The notes under the pieces were generated by a model, which made no database searches, was not told the origin of the DNA, and saw nothing but the letters and a program-made list of their open reading frames with translations. A program made the translations under genes and the position numbers. DNA of 6,714 nucleotides, from contig DLVV01000418.1 in assembly GCA_003445035.1 (NCBI GenBank), positions 1-6,714 of the forward strand, in the 5' to 3' direction. Numbering within the stretch: position 1 is the stretch's first letter; the number at the start of each line of letters is the position of its first letter. Shown one piece after another: positions 1-6,065 of the stretch. The stretch comes from Planctomycetaceae bacterium (GTDB lineage Bacteria > Planctomycetota > Planctomycetia > Planctomycetales > Planctomycetaceae).

Positions 1-1059
1 CTGCTGGCCGGCCTCGGTGTCGGTGTCGGTGTCGGACTCGAACGACCCGATGTCGAATTCCCGATCTTCCAGTTCCCCGCCAACCAGATCCCCCGCATCG
101 ACGGGGACACCGCGGACTGGTCGATCGTCCCCGACTCCTACACGATCGGAACAAAACAACTCCGCGAGACGGTCATCGGTGTCGGCGACAAGCACGACCC
201 GAAGAACCTCGACGTGAAGGTCAAGGTCGGCTGGGTCAAGGGGCTCAACCATCTCTACTTCCTCTACGAGGCCCACGACAACTACTGGGACTTCGGCCAG
301 CCCGGCCTGCACAACGACATCTTCGAACTGGTCGTCGACGGTGATCTCTCGGGAGGCCCCTTCATCCGGCAGATGCACCCGAACAAGGAACTCCGCGACA
401 AACTGGACACGCACTTCCTGTTCCACGGCGTCCACGCCCAGAACTACCACATCTTCACCCCGGCCGAGGGCAAGGACTGGACCATGGTCTGGGGCTGCCA
501 ACCGTGGATCAAGGACCTGCCGTACGCCAATGCCGCCACGAAGTACAACTTCAAGCACGGCAAGAGCGGAAAACTGGTGCTCGAGTTCTACGTGACACCA
601 TTCGACTACGCCCCGCCCCAGCCCACCCGGGCCATCCCTTCGAAACTGACCGAGAACAAGGTGATCGGCATGTCCTGGGCCGTGCTCGACTACGACGACG
701 AGAAGGCCGGCACCTACGCCGGCTTCTGGAACCTCTCGCACAAGACGACCATGTATGGCAACGCCTCGGACCTGGTGGCCTTCCGGTTGATGCCGATCGA
801 AAAACACCTGCGGAAGCCGGTGGAAGCCGACTGGTCGTTCCATGTGATCAGTCAAAAGGACCGGATCGTCTCGTTTCGAGACCGCTCCTACGGCGAGATC
901 ACGTCATGGAAGTGGGATTTTGGCGACGGCCAGACCTCGGCCAAGCGGCACCCGACTCACCGGTACAAGAAACCGGGCGAGTTCATCGTGACGCTGATCG
1001 TCAAGGGGCCCAAGGGGCAGGCGCGACGGGCCAAGGTCTGGGATGTCACACTCCCCTAG
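1..1059 (+). CDS. Secreted CBM9-like and PKD domain protein, 5' end missing
   Basis: Frame 1 is open from base 1 to a TAG at 1057-1059, giving 352 visible residues; the start lies off the left edge. Residues 1-13 are hydrophobic Gly/Val/Leu and look like the end of a signal peptide, so export is inferred. Residues 31-40 (PRIDGDTADW) match the opening strand of CBM9-like/DOMON-type sugar-binding domains. A beta-rich region rich in Trp and Tyr follows, to about residue 265. Residues 280-352 form a PKD domain, with the hallmark WDFGDG at 305-310 and a closing GEFIVTLIV strand. No catalytic motif is visible, so a binding or adhesion role outside the cytoplasm is inferred. A GTG at 214 is an internal codon, not the start, because strong domain sequence precedes it in frame. 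It converges with the sialidase-like gene, 3 nt away. The PKD call is strong; the CBM9-like call is moderate. Confidence 0.88.
   Translation: MLAGLGVGVGVGLERPDVEFPIFQFPANQIPRIDGDTADWSIVPDSYTIGTKQLRETVIGVGDKHDPKNLDVKVKVGWVKGLNHLYFLYEAHDNYWDFGQPGLHNDIFELVVDGDLSGGPFIRQMHPNKELRDKLDTHFLFHGVHAQNYHIFTPAEGKDWTMVWGCQPWIKDLPYANAATKYNFKHGKSGKLVLEFYVTPFDYAPPQPTRAIPSKLTENKVIGMSWAVLDYDDEKAGTYAGFWNLSHKTTMYGNASDLVAFRLMPIEKHLRKPVEADWSFHVISQKDRIVSFRDRSYGEITSWKWDFGDGQTSAKRHPTHRYKKPGEFIVTLIVKGPKGQARRAKVWDVTLP
16..33 (+). repeat. Three tandem copies of GGTGTC
   Basis: Three perfect GGTGTC hexamers lie inside the coding region of the left-edge gene. They encode alternating Gly and Val in the likely hydrophobic core of its signal peptide. 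Loss or gain of a unit would keep the frame and change only the length of the hydrophobic stretch. Confidence 0.8.
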
Positions 1060-1062
1060 AAG

Positions 1063-2361
1063 TCACCTGGCTGACACGGTCTTTTCGGGGTCCGTCGACC
1101 AGATCACCGCCGAGGTGATACCCAGCGTACGTCCCGGTCCCCCCACACCCTTCTTGCCCCACTGCGCGCCGTAGTGGTACAGGAACAGCGTCAGGATCCG
1201 GCCGTCGGCCAACTGCAGCGAACAGGGGCTGTGCATGGACTGGTGCATGGCCCAGCGGAACAGGATGAACCGCTTGTCCCAGTCCCAGGTCCTGCCGTGG
1301 TCCCGGCTGACCACGGCCTCGATGCCGTGGTACACCTGGCCGTCCAGTTCTCCCATCCGTGCGGCGTAGGTCAGCAGCAACCGGCCGTCCTTGAGCTTGA
1401 TGATGTCGCTGTGGACCTTCCCGTACTTGAAGTGCACCTGCCGGTGGGTCCACGTCTTTCCGTCGTCAGTCGACCGCGCCGTCGTCAGTCGCCTCCAGTG
1501 ATCGCTGTACGAGGGATAGTCGGCCGGCTGCGCAGTGCGCAGTGCGACCACCAGTGCCCCGTCAGCAGCCCGCACGATCGCTCCTTCCGACGTCTCCCAG
1601 CCGGGCGGGAACCAATAGCCCTCGTTCCAGGTCCGACCCTGATCACGGCTGCGGCGAACCAGTGACTGTGCCCGCCAGCCGGTCGGGCCATGTGGAGCCA
1701 CTTCGGCCGTGAAGATCGCCGTGACCACGTCTTTTTCGACCAGCACGCTGCCCTTGTGGTAGGTGATCTTTCCGTTTCTGAGCCTGGGGAACGTCGCCTT
1801 GCCGGTGAAAGACTTGCCGCCGTCGTTGCTGAAGGCCAGGAACCCGTCATCGTCCATCGGCAGCAGCATCAGTTTCTGGCCGCCCAGTGCCACCGGCTGT
1901 GGCCGCTCGAGACCATCGTGGAACAGCCGCGGCTGGCTCCACGTCCGCCCCTCGTTCTTCGAGTACGAGATGAAGCAGGAACGCTTCTCGTTGGTTGTCC
2001 CGTCGACCCACCCCGTTCCGACCATCGCGATCGTGCCGTCCCCCAGCCGACACATCGCCGCGAACTTCATCGAGTGCACCAGGAACGTGTAACTGATCCC
2101 CTCCTGGTACCGGAGACCCCCGGGGTACTCCTGCCGGATGCCGATCGGCATGTGCGGAGTGATCACGCGATTGGGATCGAACTCGGCACCGGCGTTGCGG
2201 GCTGCCAGAGTTTTCAGCCGATCCAGGGAAATGGTGTCCCGCGGCGTCGGCACCTTGGCCGGTTTCGACGCGTCACGAGCCGTCGGCAGCCCCGCCTCCT
2301 GGGCCCACCCGGGCACACCACCACAAACAAGAACCAAAATGGCCAAAGCAACGATCTTCAT
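1063..2361 (-). CDS. Secreted sialidase-like BNR/Asp-box beta-propeller protein
   Basis: 432 residues, ATG at 2361 to TGA at 1063. A signal peptide spans residues 1-20 (MKIVALAILVLVCGGVPGWA), so the protein is exported. Five Asp boxes mark successive propeller blades: SKNEGRTW 134-141 (degenerate), SNDGGKSF 178-185, SRDQGRTW 238-245, STDDGKTW 297-304 and SRDHGRTW 352-359. A sixth, decayed one may be STDPEKTV at 422-429. Repeated DG-(I/L/A) strands (108-113, 267-272, 325-330, 386-391) fit the six-bladed sialidase fold. Length is normal for secreted bacterial sialidase-like proteins. The FRIP motif of classical GH33 sialidases is not visible near the N-terminus, so cleavage of sialic acid is not assured; another glycosidase activity or plain glycan binding is possible. 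It is the second gene of an operon with the TIM-barrel gene upstream, which suggests a shared glycan substrate. The fold is confident, the substrate is not. Confidence 0.88.
   Translation of the reverse strand: MKIVALAILVLVCGGVPGWAQEAGLPTARDASKPAKVPTPRDTISLDRLKTLAARNAGAEFDPNRVITPHMPIGIRQEYPGGLRYQEGISYTFLVHSMKFAAMCRLGDGTIAMVGTGWVDGTTNEKRSCFISYSKNEGRTWSQPRLFHDGLERPQPVALGGQKLMLLPMDDDGFLAFSNDGGKSFTGKATFPRLRNGKITYHKGSVLVEKDVVTAIFTAEVAPHGPTGWRAQSLVRRSRDQGRTWNEGYWFPPGWETSEGAIVRAADGALVVALRTAQPADYPSYSDHWRRLTTARSTDDGKTWTHRQVHFKYGKVHSDIIKLKDGRLLLTYAARMGELDGQVYHGIEAVVSRDHGRTWDWDKRFILFRWAMHQSMHSPCSLQLADGRILTLFLYHYGAQWGKKGVGGPGRTLGITSAVIWSTDPEKTVSAR
1460..1491 (-). repeat. 13-bp direct repeat with a 19-nt period in the sialidase-like gene
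   Basis: CCGTCGTCAGTCG occurs at 1460-1472 and again, perfectly, at 1479-1491. On the coding strand the two copies are read in different frames: one gives R-L-T-T-A and the other S-T-D-D-G, the core of the fourth Asp box. Confidence 0.75.
1529..1546 (-). repeat. Tandem heptamer TGCGCAG, about 2.6 copies
   Basis: TGCGCAG at 1529-1535 and 1536-1542 is followed by TGCG at 1543-1546, within the sialidase-like gene. It encodes part of the strand VVALRTAQ. A seven-base unit would shift the frame if one copy were lost or gained. Confidence 0.7.
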
Positions 2362-2369
2362 CGAATCAA

Positions 2370-2377
2370 GTCCTCGT
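2370..2377 (-). promoter_or_regulatory. Ribosome binding site of the sialidase-like gene
   Basis: The minus strand reads ACGAGGAC, ending 8 nt before the ATG at 2361. The GAGGA core is complementary to the 16S 3' end and is 9 nt from the start. The same octamer lies at the same distance before the upstream operon gene. Confidence 0.75.
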
Positions 2378-2412
2378 CTGGAGCAACAAAAACAAACGAC
2401 GCTTGTGTCAAA

Positions 2413-4020
2413 CTACTTGCGACGATCCCTGGAGTTCGCGGCGGTTGTTGAAACACCCGCGATGTTGAATTCGGTCAGCAATTCCACCAGCGTCACCGTC
2501 GGCCGCATTTCCGAAGCAAACTTCCTGGCGGTCACCGACACCTGGTTGTTTCCCAGCTTCGGCAATCGTCGGCTCAATTCAAAGCGAATGGTCATTCCAT
2601 CGCGTTTGGCGTCGGCCATCGCCAACGGCTGTCCGTTGAGAGCAACCTCCAGCGCGTCCCCTTTCTGCAGCCCCTTCATCACGACTCTCAGTGTGGCCGA
2701 TTTCAGGATGTTCTCGTCGCGGCAGACGGCCAGATCTTCTCCAACATAGATGTCCGTCTTGTACGCCTTGCCGGTTTCCTTCACCTGTACGCCGCTGCCG
2801 GGAAACCAGGTGTTGGACATGTAGTGTTTGGGTCGCCCCCAGAGCGTGACCGGACTCTTCAGGTCCCGCAGCAGTGCGTAGTCGTCGTCCCGAAACGGGT
2901 AGTATTCCCGCTGCTCGGCACGTGCAGCGAAGAAATTGAACAGGTAAGTGTCCCGCTGTCCCATCGCGTAGTAGTTGGTCATCGCCGCCCGGTACATGGA
3001 TGGACTGGCCTTGTAGGAATCAGGTCCGGCGACAACCCGGCAGCCGCTGCCGGTCTTTTTGGCCAGGTCGAGGAACTCACCCAGCGGCATGTGGAACTGG
3101 AAGTAACGATCCGGTGAAGCCGGAACCACGTAGTCGACCAGGTTGTCACTCATCCACGTCCCGATGTCGAACCCGTAAAACTGGCACAGTGCCAGCTTGT
3201 GCGGCACACGCGCGATCAGGAACCGCCGCCGCCCGTCGGCTCGTTTCTTGCGATCGAGCAAGGCCCTGGCCTCCCGAACCATCTCGGTCACCAGCTTCGC
3301 CTTGCCCCGTCCTGTCCCCTTGGCGAATACCACCGGCTGTCGCGTGAAATCCATCTCGAACCCGTCAGTCGCATAACCACTGATCAACTCTCGCACCTGC
3401 CCCATCCGATACTCGCGGACCTTCTTGTGCGTGAAGTCCAGTGCCCCGCCGTTGATGGTCAGATCCCGGTTCTTCAGCCAGAACTCACCGGTCAACGGAT
3501 GCTCGAGCGGCGGCACCTTGTTCAGGAAATGGGTGTCATTCATCCGCAGCGAGGGTACGAATTCCAGGCCCTGTTGCGCGGCCCGTCGCATCACTGTGCC
3601 CAGCACATCGATCTTTCGGTCCCGCAGCATCGTCCCGATCTCGTGGAGACGATTGAAATACGTGAACCGCGGATTGCGACGAGTGTTCTCGACCTCGCGC
3701 CAACCGAGCGTTGAAGCCACCTTGGTCGGGTAGTAGGCCTGGTCGGAACCCATGTTGGCGCAAAACACCAGCGTCGTGACCCCGGTGCCAACCAGCACGT
3801 CGACGGGATAGTTCAGTTGCCGCTTGTGGAACGGCCCCTTGAGTAGAAACACCAGCCGGTCGCCGTCGTCGTTGTAGAAGAAGCGGGATTTCGTGATCGT
3901 CGCCTGCGGCCGCTCCGCCCGGGACGTGCCGGACATCAGGCAGCCTGTCACCACCAGCCACGTGAGCGAGCAGTTCCATCCGAATCCCGGCCTCTCATCA
4001 GCCTGTCGCAACGGTCTCAT
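2413..4020 (-). CDS. Secreted glycoside hydrolase-like TIM-barrel protein (GHL10-like)
   Basis: 535 residues, from the ATG at 4020 to TAG at 2413. I chose this start over the in-frame GTG at 4053 because a GAGGA ribosome site sits 9 nt before it. The signal peptide has a long n-region, a hydrophobic core at 19-31 and an SRA cleavage site after residue 35; VTGC at 24-27 also fits a lipobox, so a lipoprotein is possible. Residues 40-390 alternate strands and helices as in a (beta/alpha)8 barrel, with FVPSLRMNDTHF (154-165), ALDFTHKKVREY (193-204) and the strand DGFEMDFTRQP (219-229). In GHL10-like/family 10-like barrels the acidic residues of such a strand (E222, D224) are candidate catalytic or sugar-binding residues. 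Residues 400-510 look like a small beta-sandwich with ALEVALNGQPL. It is the first gene of the operon with the sialidase-like gene, 51 nt upstream of it. Family placement is by recognition; the substrate is unknown. Confidence 0.85.
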   Translation of the reverse strand: MRPLRQADERPGFGWNCSLTWLVVTGCLMSGTSRAERPQATITKSRFFYNDDGDRLVFLLKGPFHKRQLNYPVDVLVGTGVTTLVFCANMGSDQAYYPTKVASTLGWREVENTRRNPRFTYFNRLHEIGTMLRDRKIDVLGTVMRRAAQQGLEFVPSLRMNDTHFLNKVPPLEHPLTGEFWLKNRDLTINGGALDFTHKKVREYRMGQVRELISGYATDGFEMDFTRQPVVFAKGTGRGKAKLVTEMVREARALLDRKKRADGRRRFLIARVPHKLALCQFYGFDIGTWMSDNLVDYVVPASPDRYFQFHMPLGEFLDLAKKTGSGCRVVAGPDSYKASPSMYRAAMTNYYAMGQRDTYLFNFFAARAEQREYYPFRDDDYALLRDLKSPVTLWGRPKHYMSNTWFPGSGVQVKETGKAYKTDIYVGEDLAVCRDENILKSATLRVVMKGLQKGDALEVALNGQPLAMADAKRDGMTIRFELSRRLPKLGNNQVSVTARKFASEMRPTVTLVELLTEFNIAGVSTTAANSRDRRK

Positions 4021-4028
4021 GGTCTCTT

Positions 4029-4036
4029 GTCCTCGT
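4029..4036 (-). promoter_or_regulatory. Ribosome binding site deciding the TIM-barrel gene start
   Basis: The minus strand reads ACGAGGAC, ending 8 nt before the ATG at 4020. It favours that ATG over the GTG at 4053, which would otherwise add 11 residues and leave this site inside the coding region. Confidence 0.75.
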
Positions 4037-4056
4037 TCGCTAACTGGTCGCACGGT

Positions 4057-4084
4057 TTGCCAGGGAAATTGGTGTTCCAGGCAA
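4057..4084. promoter_or_regulatory. Imperfect inverted repeat, possible operator or leader hairpin
   Basis: The arms TTGCCAGGGAAA (4057-4068) and TGTTCCAGGCAA (4073-4084) pair at 9 of 12 positions around a 4-nt centre; the outer five pairs, TTGCC/GGCAA, are perfect. The element lies 36 nt upstream of the TIM-barrel gene's ATG. It could be a dimeric regulator's operator or a hairpin in the 5' leader. The function is inferred from symmetry and position only. Confidence 0.35.
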
Positions 4085-4303
4085 GTTGATGATTGGCCAA
4101 GCGCTGCACTTGTAGCAGTATTCGCACCACGTCGTGTCGTCCTGGCTCACCAACCGGACAGCCTACCCGAACGAATCCGCGACTGCCCGGATGACGGCAC
4201 TGCCACCAGTGTTGGGCCATCGTGATAAGCGACCGGGTTGCTTTCGTCAAAATGCTCCGGTACTTTTCGGCGCCTCGACACCGTAATGATCCGATTCTCT
4301 TCC

Positions 4304-4307
4304 GGAG
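4304..4307 (+). promoter_or_regulatory. Ribosome binding site deciding the propeller gene start
   Basis: GGAG lies 10 nt before the ATG at 4318. Together with the signal peptide that begins at this ATG, it favours 4318 over the earlier in-frame GTG at 4222 and ATG at 4252. Confidence 0.6.
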
Positions 4308-4317
4308 CTTTCTTGAA

Positions 4318-5967
4318 ATGACTCCACTCCGACGCGGCGCCCCCGGCTGTATCACCCTGGTGATCATCCTGTGTGGAGCACTTCTCCACGGTGAAAAACC
4401 GGGTCATTCCCCACTGAAAGCTCCCAAATTGAATTCCCGATTACGGGCACGCGAGACAGCACGGCCGAACCACGAGCAAGCCCTGCGTGTCGAAGTGGCC
4501 GCCGTGTCGGCCGCCAAGCCGATCGCCATCGGGTCGCGGCGAGAACTGTTTGTGGACAACCACCTGGTTTCTCACCTCACCGGTCGGGCCGAACTCCGCC
4601 TGCACCGGCCCACCGAATGCCCCGACGTCTTCGTCTGCAACAAACCGTGGGAGGGCAACATGTCCGGATACCCGGTGTTGTTTCAGGACGGTGACATCTA
4701 CCGCATGTACTACCGGGCCGGGGACTGGCGTTCTCTGGGCGATCCCACGCACGAAAACTTCACCTGTTACGCCGAAAGTCGAGACGGCGTTCACTGGACG
4801 AGACCCGAACTGGGGCTGGTCGAATTCCGGGGATCAAAGAAAAACAACATCATCCTCACCGGAGATATTTCGCTCACCTTCGTCCCCTTCAAGGACACCA
4901 ATCCCGAATGCAAGCCGTCAGAGCAATACAAGGCCCTGGCCGTCCTCGACAAGCCGACAAGAGGCCTGCATGCGTTCGCTTCCGAAGACGGAATCCGCTG
5001 GCAACCGATGAGTTCCAAGCCCCTGATCACCAAGGGCAAGTTCGATTCTCAGAACCTCGCCTTCTGGGACCCCGTACGCAGGCGGTACACCGCTTACTTC
5101 CGCGAGATGAGAGGACCGAACGACGAATTCGGGGCCAAGGGACCACAACTCGGCCTGGATCCCCAGGGACCGGCCCGCGACGTGTTGACCTCAACGTCGA
5201 CCGATTTTCTCCAGTGGACCGAGCCACGCTGGCTCCAGTACCCCGAATCCCCACGAATGCAGATCTATGTCAACCAGATCCGACCGTATTACCGTGCCCC
5301 CCACCTGTTCGTCGGATTTCCGTGCCGTTTCATGGCCGGACGGGAAATCGAGAAAAATCTGCCGATCACCAAACACCCCTCCTACAAGTTTGGTTCGATC
5401 ACCGAAACGCTGTTCATGACCAGCCGTGACGGCCTGACCTTCCACCGCTGGGGCGAGGCCTTTGTTCGACCCGGCCCCAGACGCGGCCGGTGGATCTACG
5501 CGGGAACCATGCCGGGATACGGCCTACTGGTCACACGGCCCAGGACCTCCGGCATGCCCGACGAACTTTCCCTGTACGTCAAGGACGGGGGCGGCTGGCC
5601 CTCCGGCGGAAAGGCATCCCGATTTCGCCGTTATGCTCTCCGTGTCGACGGTTTCGTCTCCGTGCAAGCTCCACTGAGTGGCGGCGAGGTCGTCACCAAG
5701 CCGATCACCTTCACCGGTCACCATCTCACGATCAATCTCTCGACCTCGGCCGCCGGAAGTGTCCGCGTCGAAGTCCAGGACGCCAGTGGACAACCGGTCA
5801 AGGGATTTGGACTGGACGACTGTCCAGAGATCTTCGGTGACTCGCTGGACCGGGTCATTCACTGGCGACAGGGCTCGGATGTCAGCCGACTGGCCGGCCG
5901 GACGGTGAAGCTGCGATTCGAGGTCAAGGACGCCGACCTGTACTCGTTCCAGTTTCCGAAGAAGTGA
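4318..5967 (+). CDS. Secreted GH32/GH43-like beta-propeller protein with C-terminal beta-sandwich
   Basis: 549 residues, ATG at 4318 to TGA at 5965-5967. Residues 1-27 form a signal peptide (two Arg at 6-7, hydrophobic core CITLVIILCGALL). A linker rich in Arg, Lys and Ala to about 65 precedes the mature domain, which opens with RRELFVDNHLV (74-84), a signature of a propeller family common in Planctomycetes and Verrucomicrobia. Propeller blades carry WEGNMSGYP (111-119), DGDIYRMYYR (124-133), SRDGVHW (154-160), SEDGIRW (222-228), FWDPVRRRYTAYF (249-261) and SRDGLTFHRW (369-378). Residues 438-549 form a beta-sandwich ending in DADLYSFQF. The fold resembles the GH32/GH43 clan, with D80 and D251 (in FWDP) as candidate active-site acids, but the GH32 WxNDPNG motif is absent. 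Activity on a plant or algal glycan is inferred, not shown. An in-frame extension to GTG 4222 is possible but would bury the signal peptide. Confidence 0.86.
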   Translation: MTPLRRGAPGCITLVIILCGALLHGEKPGHSPLKAPKLNSRLRARETARPNHEQALRVEVAAVSAAKPIAIGSRRELFVDNHLVSHLTGRAELRLHRPTECPDVFVCNKPWEGNMSGYPVLFQDGDIYRMYYRAGDWRSLGDPTHENFTCYAESRDGVHWTRPELGLVEFRGSKKNNIILTGDISLTFVPFKDTNPECKPSEQYKALAVLDKPTRGLHAFASEDGIRWQPMSSKPLITKGKFDSQNLAFWDPVRRRYTAYFREMRGPNDEFGAKGPQLGLDPQGPARDVLTSTSTDFLQWTEPRWLQYPESPRMQIYVNQIRPYYRAPHLFVGFPCRFMAGREIEKNLPITKHPSYKFGSITETLFMTSRDGLTFHRWGEAFVRPGPRRGRWIYAGTMPGYGLLVTRPRTSGMPDELSLYVKDGGGWPSGGKASRFRRYALRVDGFVSVQAPLSGGEVVTKPITFTGHHLTINLSTSAAGSVRVEVQDASGQPVKGFGLDDCPEIFGDSLDRVIHWRQGSDVSRLAGRTVKLRFEVKDADLYSFQFPKK

Positions 5968-6065
5968 TGAGAAAAAAACCGATCGACTTGCCCGGCCGCT
6001 TTCTGGCCTGCAAGGTACATTGACGGACGTTCTGATCACCTTCTCCAGCAGTGAGCATCCCGGAC
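5968..6065 (+). other. Short intergenic region before the phosphoesterase gene
   Basis: These 98 bases hold an A7 run at 5972-5978 and a TACATT hexamer at 6016-6021 that could be a -10 element, but no partner -35 lies at the right distance. A GGCC/GGCC stem of only 4 bp at about 5993-6007 has no T-tract and is too weak to call a terminator. The spacing allows either an own promoter or co-transcription from the propeller gene. Confidence 0.35.

Larger units (their letters stand above)
4021..4317. other. Divergent intergenic control region
   Basis: These 297 bases separate two divergently transcribed genes for exported proteins, so promoters for both directions must lie here or just inside the flanking genes. 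No convincing sigma-70 pair is visible on either strand. It holds the inverted repeat at 4057-4084, a TTGGCCAA palindrome at 4093-4100, and ribosome sites near each end. No RNA gene or conserved small ORF is recognisable. Confidence 0.6.

Noticed and set aside
1062..1085. GTCA-TGAC stem followed by TTTT as a terminator for the left-edge gene
   Set aside because: The stem is only 4 bp, the loop is 6 nt, and the T-run is 4 bases and several bases away; it lies in the coding end of the opposing gene.
2406..2411. Perfect TTGACA on the minus strand between the operon genes
   Set aside because: No -10-like hexamer lies 16-18 nt downstream (the hexamer at 17 nt is TGTTGC), so it is not a convincing internal promoter.
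1690..2451. 253-codon + strand ORF opposite the sialidase-like gene
   Set aside because: Its translation is rich in Arg, Pro and His with no recognisable domain, and it lies antisense to a gene with signal peptide and Asp boxes. It is a GC-rich shadow frame, as are the long ORFs at 504-1118, 5524-6087 and 6138-6572.
4021..4053. In-frame GTG at 4053 as start of the TIM-barrel gene
   Set aside because: The extension would contain the GAGGA ribosome site that serves the ATG at 4020, and adds nothing resembling signal sequence.
4238..4266. TTGCTT and TACTTT separated by 17 nt before the propeller gene
   Set aside because: Each hexamer matches the sigma-70 consensus at only 3 of 6 positions; correct spacing alone is not enough to call a promoter.
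4222..4317. In-frame GTG at 4222 as start of the propeller gene
   Set aside because: It would put 32 polar residues before a good signal peptide, while the ATG at 4318 has GGAG 10 nt upstream.
4147..4407. 86-codon minus-strand ORF across the divergent region
   Set aside because: It overlaps the signal peptide region of the propeller gene on the other strand, has no ribosome site worth noting, and resembles no known small protein.
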